Under the pieces are notes generated by a model. That model was not told the origin of the DNA. It made no database searches and worked only from the letters and a program-made list of their open reading frames with translations. DNA of 64,000 bases from Lachnospiraceae bacterium (lineage in GTDB: Bacteria; Bacillota; Clostridia; Lachnospirales; Lachnospiraceae). The stretch covers positions 79,480-143,479 of the forward strand of contig JAKSHY010000007.1 of the NCBI GenBank assembly GCA_024399135.1, in the 5' to 3' direction. Made by a program: the position numbers and the translations under genes. How positions within the stretch are numbered: the stretch's first letter is position 1; each line of letters opens with the position of its first letter. Below are positions 25,167 through 33,781 of this stretch, one piece after another.

Positions 25167-25181
25167 AACGAAACCTCCCAA

Positions 25182-26210
25182 CTACTTCTTTTTATATAAA
25201 TCATCTAATTGATGAGTTATATTCTTTAATGTACTTACTACCTTGTCGTAATCCATTCTTTTTGGACCAACAATTCCGATAGTTCCTTTCATTCCTTCGC
25301 CAAGCTCATATGTTGCAGTAACGACACTACAGTCCTTCATGGTCTGAACTGGAGTTTCTTCTCCTATATAAACCTGAATTCCAGCCTCTGACTCATTCAA
25401 TAATGATTCATTAACAAGCTGTGTTAATAACTGCTTTTCCTCAAAGGTATGTATAATATCTGATGCCTTTTGATTATCTGAAAGCTCTGGATATTTAAAT
25501 ATATTAGTTGCTCCTGATGTATATATCTGAAGATCTTCTTCAACCTTGATTGAATCTGCTATCGCATCAATAACTTCTGAAACCACATCCTGATGCAAAC
25601 CAGCCTGTTGCTTCATCAACGTAATCATCGGAAGATTAATCTCCTCTATTGCCTTACCACAAAGGTTAGTATTAAGAAGAAGATTTAGCTTAAGTAATGT
25701 TTCATCGCTTAATTCATCATTAACCTGAATAACATTATTCTTAATTACATTTCCTTCTGCGACTACTACAGCTAAAATCTGGTTTTCATCCATTCTTGAA
25801 AGCTGAAGGAATTTAACTTTATTTCCCTTAACCGCCGGAGCAGTAACCATTGTTGCGTAATTAGTATTAGTAGCAAGCACCTTGGCAACGCTTTTTAGCA
25901 TTTGCTCCATCTTTTCTTCGCGCTCAATAATTACTTCTTTTAATTCTTCAATCTCTTTGTCTTTGTTTTCCATCATCATATCAACATAAAGTCTGTAACC
26001 TTTATCTGATGGAATACGACCTGCTGAAGTATGAGGCTGAAGTATATAGCCCATTTCTTCAAGATCTGACATCTCATTTCTTATTGTCGCCGGGCTAAGC
26101 TCGAGGTCCGTATATTTTGAAATGGTACGACTGCCAACCGGCTCACCAGTTTCAAGATAATTTTGAATTATCGCTTGTAATATCTTGTTTTTTCTATCAT
26201 CCAATACCAT
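25182..26210 (-). CDS. hrcA: heat-inducible transcription repressor HrcA
   Basis: Binds CIRCE operators and represses chaperone genes; GroEL keeps it active. The winged-helix N-terminus is at residues 1-75 (LETGEPVGSRTISKYTDLEL, then ATIRNEMSDLEEMGY). The GAF-like domain and C-terminal helices follow. The ATG at 26210 (MVLDDRK) or a GTG five codons upstream may start it. A CIRCE site lies 76 bp upstream, so it is autoregulated. Confidence 0.97.
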   Translation of the reverse strand: MVLDDRKNKILQAIIQNYLETGEPVGSRTISKYTDLELSPATIRNEMSDLEEMGYILQPHTSAGRIPSDKGYRLYVDMMMENKDKEIEELKEVIIEREEKMEQMLKSVAKVLATNTNYATMVTAPAVKGNKVKFLQLSRMDENQILAVVVAEGNVIKNNVIQVNDELSDETLLKLNLLLNTNLCGKAIEEINLPMITLMKQQAGLHQDVVSEVIDAIADSIKVEEDLQIYTSGATNIFKYPELSDNQKASDIIHTFEEKQLLTQLVNESLLNESEAGIQVYIGEETPVQTMKDCSVVTATYELGEGMKGTIGIVGPKRMDYDKVVSTLKNITHQLDDLYKKK

Positions 26211-26285
26211 TTTGTAACCTGTCACCTTCCAGCAAAATATCGTTTGCTGATTATGTGTCCCTGCTTATCAAGCGCTTTCTGTTTG

Positions 26286-26312
26286 TTAGCACTCGTATAA
26301 CTGGAGTGCTAG
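26286..26312 (-). promoter_or_regulatory. CIRCE operator
   Basis: TTAGCACTC (26286-26294), 9-bp spacer, GAGTGCTAG (26304-26312): one mismatch from the consensus TTAGCACTC-N9-GAGTGCTAA. It sits just after the predicted transcription start of the hrcA operon, where HrcA blocks the promoter and the 5' end. Confidence 0.95.
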
Positions 26313-26328
26313 TATCATGTTCATGTAT

Positions 26329-26357
26329 AATCTAACACTTACCCCTGTACATGTCAA
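26329..26357 (-). promoter_or_regulatory. promoter of the hrcA-grpE-dnaK-dnaJ operon
   Basis: On the minus strand: perfect TTGACA (26357-26352), 17-bp spacer, TAGATT (26334-26329), immediately upstream of CIRCE. This is a housekeeping-sigma promoter under HrcA repression. Confidence 0.85.
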
Positions 26358-26381
26358 TACACCTAATTATAAAGAAATTAT

Positions 26382-26414
26382 AAAAAAAGCAGCACCCTAA
26401 GGTACTGCTTTAAT
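26382..26414 (-). terminator. terminator of the DUF6465-like gene
   Basis: On the minus strand GCAGTACC and GGTGCTGC pair (one wobble) around TTAG, followed by TTTTTTTATAATTT. It prevents read-through toward the hrcA promoter. Confidence 0.85.
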
Positions 26415-26442
26415 CGCTTTCTTAAACTAATTTTTAAAAATA

Positions 26443-26958
26443 TTAGATGAAGAAAGAACCTGTAACATCACCATTGATTACATAGTATGCTGTGCTTTCT
26501 TCTGGCTTAACATATAACTCAACTGACTTGAAATCAGCTGCCTTGCCCTTTAAGTCGTACTTCCATACATCCTTAGCAATATTTACTAAATCATCTGGAG
26601 TATATGACTTTCCGCAAAATTCAAAATTAACTACAGCCTTTGTTGCTACTGCCTTAGCTGCTGCTGGCTTCTTAGCTGGAGCTGCTTTCTTTGCAGGTGC
26701 CTTCTTTGCAGGTGCTGCTGCCTTAGGAGCTTCCTTCTTAGCTGGAGCTTTTGCTGCTACTGCCTTAGCTGCTACTGCTTTAGCTGCTGCTGGCTTCTTA
26801 GCTGGAGCTGCTTTCTTTGCAGGTGCCTTCTTTGCAGGTGCTGCCTTCTTAACTACTTCTTTCTTAGGCTCTGCGGCCTTAACTTCTTCTTTCTTTGCTT
26901 CAGCGATAGGAGTTACCTTAGCGATAACTTTAGCTGTTGCCTTCTTTTCTTCTGCCAT
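26443..26958 (-). CDS. Lys/Ala-rich histone-H1-like protein with C-terminal DUF6465-like domain
   Basis: Start 26958 (MAEEKKAT) has AAAGGAGATTTATC before it. Residues ~30-115 are low-complexity AAPAKKAPAKK-type repeats as in histone H1 C-terminal tails, predicted to bind DNA or RNA without fixed structure. The last ~55 residues (FEFCGKSYTPDDLVNIAKDV, then YVINGDVTGSFFI) form a small folded domain resembling DUF6465, common in Lachnospiraceae. Two identical 65-bp segments occur in the repeat region. The gene is monocistronic with its own terminator. Nucleoid association is inference from composition. Confidence 0.8.
   Translation of the reverse strand: MAEEKKATAKVIAKVTPIAEAKKEEVKAAEPKKEVVKKAAPAKKAPAKKAAPAKKPAAAKAVAAKAVAAKAPAKKEAPKAAAPAKKAPAKKAAPAKKPAAAKAVATKAVVNFEFCGKSYTPDDLVNIAKDVWKYDLKGKAADFKSVELYVKPEESTAYYVINGDVTGSFFI
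26654..26844. repeat. perfect 65-bp direct repeat inside the Lys/Ala-rich region
   Basis: 26654-26718 and 26780-26844 are identical, including third codon positions, 126 bp apart. Identity at synonymous sites indicates recent duplication or gene conversion rather than selection on the protein alone. The 126-bp period is a multiple of three, so gain or loss of a unit keeps the frame. Confidence 0.9.
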
Positions 26959-27034
26959 GATAAATCTCCTTTCATATAAACATATCACGCACAAATCCCA
27001 TAGTTACACATAGATTATTAAATATCCACGCCTA

Positions 27035-27063
27035 ACCTTAACCTATGATTTTAAAAATGTCAA
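27035..27063 (-). promoter_or_regulatory. candidate promoter of the DUF6465-like gene
   Basis: On the minus strand: perfect TTGACA (27063-27058), 17-bp spacer, TAAGGT (27040-27035). The -10 box is weak, and the leader would be about 70 nt. Confidence 0.4.
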
Positions 27064-27127
27064 CCATTTTGTTTAATAATTTTTTCCTAAGAAAACTATA
27101 TATTTATATCACTTTTTAACAATAAAT

Positions 27128-27790
27128 CTATGCTTCCTTCGATCTGATAATAGAAATCATGAAAAGATATTCCGAAATCAAAAAGGCACTGATTAATATT
27201 CCACCTACAATATCAGTAAACCAATGTACACCTGAGAGGAATCTGGCAATTACCATTATTACCATTAAAACAAGTGAACCTATGGTACAAATTTTCTTTG
27301 CCAATTCATTCTTAATTCTTATCTGAAACTGCAGTGCAGCTGTGAAAAATACGCTTACAGCCATTAACGTATGTGAAGATGGGAAGGATGCCTCCGGACC
27401 TTCTCCTAAATCCCATGGTCTATAGTTTAGAATCACTATTTCGAAGAAGAAGTAGCAGATGAATACAAATATATAGAACACACCTAATGCATATATATCT
27501 TTGTCAACCTTCAATAAACTCTTTCTGGAAATAGCCTGCGACAGACCTAAAAATGCAAAAAATGCAATCACTAAAAAAGCCATATAACCAATATATTTTG
27601 AAAGATTATACCAAAACATATTTAATCCAATCGCATCCTTAAGAGCAATATTAATGGTTGAAAAACCAATATCTGTATTCTCTATACCTAAGGGTTTTAC
27701 ATCTACTCTGGCTGCACAGATAGTGAACACCACGAATACTACAAACAAAATTGCTGTATATATGAACGACTTTTTAACACGTTCCTGCAT
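27128..27790 (-). CDS. PAP2-superfamily membrane phosphatase
   Basis: An integral membrane lipid phosphatase of the type-2 phosphatidic acid phosphatase family. Motifs: RPWDLGEG region, PSSHT and ARFLSGVHWFTDIVGG, which provide the Ser-His and His-Asp catalytic residues. Five to six membrane segments are visible. Start 27790 (MQERVKK) has AGGAAATAGT before it; a longer frame to 27844 begins with TTG and lacks a site. The substrate may be undecaprenyl pyrophosphate or phosphatidic acid, not decidable here. Confidence 0.88.
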   Translation of the reverse strand: MQERVKKSFIYTAILFVVFVVFTICAARVDVKPLGIENTDIGFSTINIALKDAIGLNMFWYNLSKYIGYMAFLVIAFFAFLGLSQAISRKSLLKVDKDIYALGVFYIFVFICYFFFEIVILNYRPWDLGEGPEASFPSSHTLMAVSVFFTAALQFQIRIKNELAKKICTIGSLVLMVIMVIARFLSGVHWFTDIVGGILISAFLISEYLFMISIIRSKEA

Positions 27791-27861
27791 ACTATTTCCT
27801 ACTTTCCACAGCGCTTTTGAAATCACATTCCAACACGCTTTCAATTCATTATTTGTTTAAA

Positions 27862-29052
27862 TTATCTTCCGTAACACTCTTTTACGAATTTACGAAGTGC
27901 TGGCAGGGATCTTTCAACCTTTTCAGTATCAATACAATATGCCATTCTAAAATATCCTTTTACTCCGAAGCTGTCAGATGGAACCAGGATTAAATCATAA
28001 TCCTTCGCTTTATTACAAAATGCTACAGCGTCATCCTCTAATGCTTTAGGGAAAATATAGAATGTTCCACCTGGCTTAACAACCTCGAAGCCAAGACTTG
28101 TAAGTTCGTTATATAAAAGATTCATATTCTTTTCATAGATTGACATATCTGATGTCTTGTCAAGAACTCTGGCAACACCGTACTGCATCATTGATGAAGG
28201 ACAGTTATGTCCAATACCTCTTGAAATCTGTGAACAAATTACTGAAATAAGCTCTGCATCAGTACACTTAGGATTAGCTGCTACATATCCAATTCTTTCA
28301 CCAGGAAGTGAAATGGATTTAGAATATGAATAGCACGAAAGTGTATTATCATAGAATTTTGATACATATGGTGCATCAACACCATCAAATACTATTTCTC
28401 TATATGGCTCGTCAGATAATATGAAGATATCGTGTCCATATTCCTCCTGCTTCTTATATAAATAATCTGCAAGCTTAGTAAGAGTTTCTTTACTATATAC
28501 AACTCCTGATGGATTGTTAGGAGTATTAATCAATAATGCTGCAACATTTTCGTTGAACATTTTGTCAAGTTCTTCAAAGTTAATCTGAAAATCTACTGTA
28601 TTTGCTGGAACAACCTTAAGAACAGCACCAGATGTATTAATGTATGGATTGTACTCTGGGAAGTATGGAGCGAATGTAAGCACCTCATCTCCCGGCTTAG
28701 TTACACATCTTACAGCGTGCGCAATGGCGCCAGCAGCACCTGAAGTTGGGAAAATGTGGTTTCCTGTATAATTCATTCCGAATCTTTCGTTAAGACTCTT
28801 GGCTATAGCATCCTTTACTGATGCAATACCAACTGATGGGCTATATCCATGCAATTCCATTGAACTCATGGTATCAACCATTTCTTTAATTCCTTCATTA
28901 AATTCTGAAGGGACCGGAACCGATGGATTTCCAAGACTATAGTCAAATACATTCTCGTATCCTATCTCTTTTCCTCTTTCTGTAGCGAACTCAGATAACT
29001 GTCTGATAACTGATTTTCCCTGTAACATTGCCTTATACTGTTCGTTAATCAT
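27862..29052 (-). CDS. class I/II PLP-dependent aminotransferase
   Basis: A 396-residue fold-type I enzyme: PLP Lys in SYSKSISLPGERIGYVA, NTPNNPSGVVY, and LSDEPYREIVFDG. The carboxyl-binding Arg is in KGYFRMAYC. The SLPGERIGY form is typical of the clostridial aspartate/tyrosine-type aminotransferases adjacent to ammonia-assimilation genes. It follows the C39-like gene by 2 bp and lies in the glnN operon, which suggests a role in glutamate/glutamine nitrogen flow. Substrate not determined. Confidence 0.88.
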   Translation of the reverse strand: MINEQYKAMLQGKSVIRQLSEFATERGKEIGYENVFDYSLGNPSVPVPSEFNEGIKEMVDTMSSMELHGYSPSVGIASVKDAIAKSLNERFGMNYTGNHIFPTSGAAGAIAHAVRCVTKPGDEVLTFAPYFPEYNPYINTSGAVLKVVPANTVDFQINFEELDKMFNENVAALLINTPNNPSGVVYSKETLTKLADYLYKKQEEYGHDIFILSDEPYREIVFDGVDAPYVSKFYDNTLSCYSYSKSISLPGERIGYVAANPKCTDAELISVICSQISRGIGHNCPSSMMQYGVARVLDKTSDMSIYEKNMNLLYNELTSLGFEVVKPGGTFYIFPKALEDDAVAFCNKAKDYDLILVPSDSFGVKGYFRMAYCIDTEKVERSLPALRKFVKECYGR

Positions 29053-29054
29053 TT

Positions 29055-29729
29055 TTATTCTCCAATTCTTATTTCAAGATATCCAAGCAGCTTAGCCTGA
29101 TCATATTCTTCCATAATTCCATCGTTAGGATCATAGTACTTTCCATCGAAATATAATAAATAGTGACAGAATCTTCCCATCTTCTCCATAAGAACTGCAC
29201 ATTTAGGAAGTGTTGTAGGCTCACCTTCTGTGTAGATAATGATATCGCTGTGGTCAATTCCGTAATAATTGAGTGCTGAAATAACCAGTCCCATAGTTGC
29301 CTGCCATTCTCTGCAACCCATAACGGAACATACCTCTGCGATAGTAACACCTGCTAACATGGCAACTACTGTCTGTCCACATGTTCCATCTATTGGCTGA
29401 ATTATTATATCAACATCATCAATTTTTCTGATCGGATAATCAACAGAATAAGGACTATTATGGTTCATCTGAATCAAAGAACCACCTACATGCATTAATA
29501 CTTTATGTACTTTGGATGTATCAACATGTGCTACTTCCTCATTACTAAGGTGAATAACATAGTTTCCTTTTTCTTCAGGAAGAAGTTCACAGTATATAAG
29601 CTTATTATCAAGCATGATTTCAGCATTAATAGAATCTCTTTGCTTACATACTTCCCATACATTAAAAGGAATTCTGATACAGAATATATCATCCTGTTTT
29701 TCAATTTTTCCATTAAAGAAATATCTCAT
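29055..29729 (-). CDS. DUF1905-like domain fused to a C39-like (papain-fold) domain
   Basis: Residues 1-95 resemble the small DUF1905 barrel (FFNGKIEKQDDIFCIRIPFN, then VWEVCKQRDSINAEIM). Residues 105-224 look like a bacteriocin-processing-type C39/papain-fold domain, with Cys117 in DGTCGQTVVAML, His189 in FCHYLLYFDG and Asp200 in KYYDPNDG. The order and spacing fit a Cys-His-Asp triad. There is no membrane segment, so it is cytoplasmic. It lies between glnN and an aminotransferase in one operon. Both domain calls are from motifs; function is unknown. Confidence 0.6.
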   Translation of the reverse strand: MRYFFNGKIEKQDDIFCIRIPFNVWEVCKQRDSINAEIMLDNKLIYCELLPEEKGNYVIHLSNEEVAHVDTSKVHKVLMHVGGSLIQMNHNSPYSVDYPIRKIDDVDIIIQPIDGTCGQTVVAMLAGVTIAEVCSVMGCREWQATMGLVISALNYYGIDHSDIIIYTEGEPTTLPKCAVLMEKMGRFCHYLLYFDGKYYDPNDGIMEEYDQAKLLGYLEIRIGE

Positions 29730-29752
29730 TACTACCCTCCAAGAATTAAATA

Positions 29753-31864
29753 CTATACCTCAAAAAGCATATCGCCATATGTAGGAACCGGCCACATAGA
29801 CTTGTCCATGACAAGTTCAAGCTCATCAGTTGGTTTTCTTAAGTCTTCCATAGCCTTCACTGCGTTATCCTTTATATAGAAAGCTTTTTCCTTCACATCA
29901 GATATCTTCTTAATCTTTTCTTCAATCATACGAAGATTCTTTAAGGCTTCATTCATTGCTGTAAGCTTTTCCTGAACTACCTTAAGCATTTCCATCTGAA
30001 CTGTAGCATCCATTCCTGCATTCTCAACCGCATTAATTGAATCAGCCAGAATTTTAGTATATTTAACAGCTGCTGGCATATACTTTCTGGCCATCATATC
30101 TATCATAGTCTGAATCTCGATATTAACCGTCTTAATGTATGATTCATAGAGAATCTCTACTCTTGACTCTAATTCTGACTTAGTGAATATACCGAATTTT
30201 TCAAATAACTTAACTGACTTTTCGGTTACTAAGGTATCAACAGCATCCACCATTGTCTTAAGGTTAGGTAATCCACGGCGCTTTGCTTCTTCAACCCATG
30301 CCTCTGAATAGCCATCTCCATTGAAGATAACTCTTCTGTGCTTAGTCAAATATTCCTTAATAATATCATGTACTTCATCATCAAAATTAGGAGCCTTCTC
30401 AAGTCTGTCAGCCGCTTCGCAAAAAGCTTCTGCAACAATCGCATTAAGAATTGTGTTAGGGCTTCCTATTGAATCAGAGGATCCAACTGATCTGAACTCA
30501 AACTTATTACCTGTGAAAGCAAATGGAGAAGTTCTATTTCTATCTGTTCCATCCTTCTTAACATCCATCAATGTGGATACGCCAGTCTGAAGCACTCCAC
30601 CCTGCAAAGAATGTGAAGCTTCACCTGTTTCAACAAGCTGAGTCACAACATCATCAAGCTGATCTCCTAAGAAAATTGACATGATTGCTGGAGGTGCTTC
30701 TGCAGCTCCGAGTCTGTGATCGTTTCCTGGGTCAGATGCGCTCTGACGCAAAAGATCTGCATGTGTGTCAACAGCTTTTATGATACATGCTAAAACTAAT
30801 AAAAACTGTATATTTTCATTAGGTGTAATACCTGGATCTAAAAGGTTAACACCATTATCCGTAACTAATGACCAGTTATTATGCTTACCTGAACCATTAA
30901 CTCCAGCAAATGGCTTTTCATGAAGAAGACATGTGAGTCCATGGTTGAAAGCTACTCTCTTCATTGTTTCCATTACTATCTGATTATGATCAGTAGCAAT
31001 ATTAGCCTCTTCGTAGATTGGAGCAAGCTCATGCTGGGAAGGTGCAACCTCGTTATGCTGAGTTTTAGCTGTAACTCCCATTTTCCACAGCTCCACATTA
31101 AGATCTGTCATGAAGCTTCCGACTCTTTCACGAATTACACCAAAGTAATGATCATCCATCTCCTGTCCTTTTGGAGCTGGCGCACCAAACAGTGTTCTTC
31201 CTGTGAATACCAAATCATCTCTATTTAAATAGCTCTCTCTGTCAATTAAGAAATATTCCTGTTCTGCACCAACAGATACAGTAACTTTCTTTGCTTCCTT
31301 ATTACCAAATAATCTTACAATTCTTAAAGACTGCTGATTAATAGCCTCGAGCGAACGAAGAAGTGGTGTCTTCTTATCAAGTGCTTCTCCTGTATATGAA
31401 CAGAACGCTGTTGGAATACATAGTATAGAACCTACTGCAGTTTCTTTAAGAAATGCTGGAGAGGTTGTATCCCATACTGTATATCCTCTTGCCTCGAAAG
31501 TAGACCTCAATCCACCTGATGGGAAAGATGAAGCATCCGGCTCACCCTTAATAAGTTCCTTAGCCGAAAAAGAAAGAATCATCTTTCCATCCTTTTTAGG
31601 AGGTGTTACGAAAGAATCATGCTTTTCTGCTGTAATACCTGTCAGTGGCTGGAACCAGTGAGTATAGTGTGTTGCACCGTTTTCAACAGCCCAGTCCTTC
31701 ATAGCCTTAGCTACTACCTCTGCAGATGCATATGAAAGTTCTCCACCTTCTTCATTAACCTTAAGAACCTCCTGATAGACATTCTCAGGTAATCTTTCCT
31801 TCATCTTTTCAAGAGTGAAGACCTTTATACCAAAAATCTTCTCTACATCGATTTTTTCGCTCAT
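29753..31864 (-). CDS. glnN: glutamine synthetase type III
   Basis: ATP-dependent synthesis of glutamine from glutamate and ammonium, hexamers of the GSIII class. Size (703 residues) and sequence are class III: GGLRSTFEARGYTVWDTTSP, GAEQEYFLID, TAKTQHNEVAPSQHELAP, and HEKPFAGVNGSGKHNNWSL, with the catalytic Glu and nucleotide sites. The ATG has TGGAGGATAAA before it. It is 16 bp after the U32 gene, so the transcript extends from upstream tRNA-modification genes into nitrogen metabolism. No PII-like gene or nitrogen riboswitch was seen. Confidence 0.97.
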   Translation of the reverse strand: MSEKIDVEKIFGIKVFTLEKMKERLPENVYQEVLKVNEEGGELSYASAEVVAKAMKDWAVENGATHYTHWFQPLTGITAEKHDSFVTPPKKDGKMILSFSAKELIKGEPDASSFPSGGLRSTFEARGYTVWDTTSPAFLKETAVGSILCIPTAFCSYTGEALDKKTPLLRSLEAINQQSLRIVRLFGNKEAKKVTVSVGAEQEYFLIDRESYLNRDDLVFTGRTLFGAPAPKGQEMDDHYFGVIRERVGSFMTDLNVELWKMGVTAKTQHNEVAPSQHELAPIYEEANIATDHNQIVMETMKRVAFNHGLTCLLHEKPFAGVNGSGKHNNWSLVTDNGVNLLDPGITPNENIQFLLVLACIIKAVDTHADLLRQSASDPGNDHRLGAAEAPPAIMSIFLGDQLDDVVTQLVETGEASHSLQGGVLQTGVSTLMDVKKDGTDRNRTSPFAFTGNKFEFRSVGSSDSIGSPNTILNAIVAEAFCEAADRLEKAPNFDDEVHDIIKEYLTKHRRVIFNGDGYSEAWVEEAKRRGLPNLKTMVDAVDTLVTEKSVKLFEKFGIFTKSELESRVEILYESYIKTVNIEIQTMIDMMARKYMPAAVKYTKILADSINAVENAGMDATVQMEMLKVVQEKLTAMNEALKNLRMIEEKIKKISDVKEKAFYIKDNAVKAMEDLRKPTDELELVMDKSMWPVPTYGDMLFEV

Positions 31865-31880
31865 TTTATCCTCCAGTCTA

Positions 31881-33137
31881 TTATGAACCTTTTACTCTTA
31901 ATAAATCATATACATCAATTTCCTCATCAAGCTCAACATACAGAATCTGTTGTGGATGAGGTGCTGAATCTACTGACTCAAAATCCGTTGTTGTTAAAGA
32001 TAACACTTTTGTCTGAACATTTCTACCATCAGGCTTCATTATTTCTATGGTATCTCCAACCAGGAATTTGTTTCTCTGAGTAATCATTGCGAAATTACCT
32101 TTTTTAGGAGTTTTGTTAATTTCAAGTGTATCTAATACCTTTTCTACTATACCAAGATAAATATATTCATTCACATACGTATTGGTGTCATAGATTTGAG
32201 TGTTCTCATCCGGCTTCCCGAAATAAAAACCGGTGGTAAACTGCCTGTAGGTACATTTTGATATCTCTGTCCTGTACCAGTCCATATTACTCTTATATTT
32301 TTCAGGACTTTCAAAATAATCATCTATAGCCTTTCTATATGTTCTTGCAACATCAGCAACATATAGAGCTGTCTTCATTCTTCCTTCTATTTTAAATGAA
32401 TCTATTCCGGCCTCTATCATTTCCGGAATATGTTCTATCATACATAAATCTTTTGAGTTAAAGATATATGTTCCTCTTTCATTTTCGTATACTGGGAAAT
32501 ATTCTCCGGGACGCTGCTCCTCCATCACTGAATACTTCCATCTGCAAGGGTGCGTACACGCTCCCTGATTGGCATCTCTACCTGCGAAGAAGCTTGATAA
32601 TAAACATCTTCCAGAATATGAAATACACATCGCTCCATGCATGAAGCTTTCAATTTCCATCTCCTCTGGAATATTGTCTCTTATTTCCTTAATTTCCTTA
32701 AGACTTAATTCTCTGGCTGAAACAACTCTGGTAGCGCCTAATTTGTGCCAGAACTGATATGTCATATAGTTAGTGTTATTAGCCTGAGTCGAGATATGGA
32801 TATCTATTTCAGGACATACCTCTTTTGCTATAGTGAACATTCCAGGATCCGAGATTATCAAAGCATCTGGCTTTATTTCTTTTAATTCTTTGAAATATTC
32901 TCTGGCACCATCTAAATCTCTATTATGAGCAAGAATATTAGCTGTAATATATACCTTAACGTTTTTAGAATGGGCGAATTCAATACCTTCCTTGATTTCT
33001 TCCATACTAAAATTCTTCGCCTTAGCTCGAAGACCGAAGGCTTCTCCACCAATGTATACTGCATCTGCTCCGAATATTACTGCTTCCTTTAAAACCTCTA
33101 ATGAACTTGCGGGTACTAATAATTCTGGTTTTTTCAC
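31881..33137 (-). CDS. U32-family protein, TrhP-like (tRNA 5-hydroxyuridine synthesis)
   Basis: Annotated by family as peptidase U32, but the close relatives TrhP1/TrhP2 (YrrN/YrrO) use prephenate to hydroxylate wobble U34 of tRNA. Family signature: ESFMHGAMCISYSGRCLLSS with ACTHPCRW, supplying Cys ligands, and FKIEGRMKTALYV. The gene overlaps the TrmR-like methyltransferase by 4 bp, the same order as Bacillus yrrM-yrrN-yrrO. A single gene replaces the two TrhP subunits. The tRNA role is well supported by synteny. Confidence 0.88.
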   Translation of the reverse strand: MKKPELLVPASSLEVLKEAVIFGADAVYIGGEAFGLRAKAKNFSMEEIKEGIEFAHSKNVKVYITANILAHNRDLDGAREYFKELKEIKPDALIISDPGMFTIAKEVCPEIDIHISTQANNTNYMTYQFWHKLGATRVVSARELSLKEIKEIRDNIPEEMEIESFMHGAMCISYSGRCLLSSFFAGRDANQGACTHPCRWKYSVMEEQRPGEYFPVYENERGTYIFNSKDLCMIEHIPEMIEAGIDSFKIEGRMKTALYVADVARTYRKAIDDYFESPEKYKSNMDWYRTEISKCTYRQFTTGFYFGKPDENTQIYDTNTYVNEYIYLGIVEKVLDTLEINKTPKKGNFAMITQRNKFLVGDTIEIMKPDGRNVQTKVLSLTTTDFESVDSAPHPQQILYVELDEEIDVYDLLRVKGS

Positions 33138-33781
33138 TTTTTCACCTTAACACTTATTGTTACCCCATCCCCTACAGGTAATATATCTGTAACAAGTGAT
33201 GGGGTATTCTTTAATTCATATAAATATTCTCTCATCCTTGAGTGAATTGTTCTGTCTCTTCTTGGAACTGCGAAGCGCGATTCTATAACATTTCCGTCCT
33301 GAAGTACATTATCAGATAATAATATTCCATCCTCTTTCAAAAGTCTCAAAATATCTGGAAGGAAATTAATATACTGACCCTTAGCCGCATCCATGAATAT
33401 GAAATCATATTCACCCTCAAGATTTTTCAGAACCTCTGTGGCGTCTCCTTCAATTAATGTAATCTGCTCATCACGCCCGTACTTATTAAAATTCTCTTTA
33501 GCTATAGGAATTCTTTTTTCGTATTTTTCTATAGTCGTTATCCTGCAATCCTTTGGCGCATACTCTGCCATAACTAGTGCAGAAAAACCAATGGCCGTTC
33601 CAACCTCTAAAATATGCATAGGCTTTTTGATAGTAAGTAATACTTTCATAAGACTAAGCATCTGAGGTCTTATAATTGGCACATTGGTCTTGATTGAATA
33701 TTTTTGTAATTCGCTTAAATATTCAGGAAGCTTCGTATCGAAAGAATTAATAAAGGTTGTCATCCTTTCATCTGTTATCAT
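33134..33781 (-). CDS. O-methyltransferase, TrmR-like (tRNA 5-hydroxyuridine methyltransferase)
   Basis: A class I SAM-dependent methyltransferase of the YrrM/TrmR family: SAM motif ILEVGTAIGFSALVMAEY (about residues 60-77) and the metal-site FIFMDAAKGQY. The 215-residue length is usual. It methylates 5-hydroxyuridine at the wobble position to 5-methoxyuridine. It overlaps both neighbours by 4 bp, coupled to the U32 (TrhP-like) gene, which makes its substrate. Confidence 0.9.
   Translation of the reverse strand: MITDERMTTFINSFDTKLPEYLSELQKYSIKTNVPIIRPQMLSLMKVLLTIKKPMHILEVGTAIGFSALVMAEYAPKDCRITTIEKYEKRIPIAKENFNKYGRDEQITLIEGDATEVLKNLEGEYDFIFMDAAKGQYINFLPDILRLLKEDGILLSDNVLQDGNVIESRFAVPRRDRTIHSRMREYLYELKNTPSLVTDILPVGDGVTISVKVKK

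Noticed and set aside
26286..26312. Intrinsic terminator before hrcA
   Set aside because: The inverted repeat is the CIRCE operator with the standard 9-bp spacer and no U-run follows.
26492..27013. Long Ala/Gly/Phe-rich open frame on the plus strand over the Lys/Ala-rich gene
   Set aside because: It is the complement of a GC-skewed repeat region. The minus-strand gene has a strong ribosome site, promoter and terminator, and the plus frame has none.
29753..31880. Glutamine riboswitch or T-box in front of glnN
   Set aside because: Only 16 bp separate glnN from the U32 gene, so there is no room for a leader.
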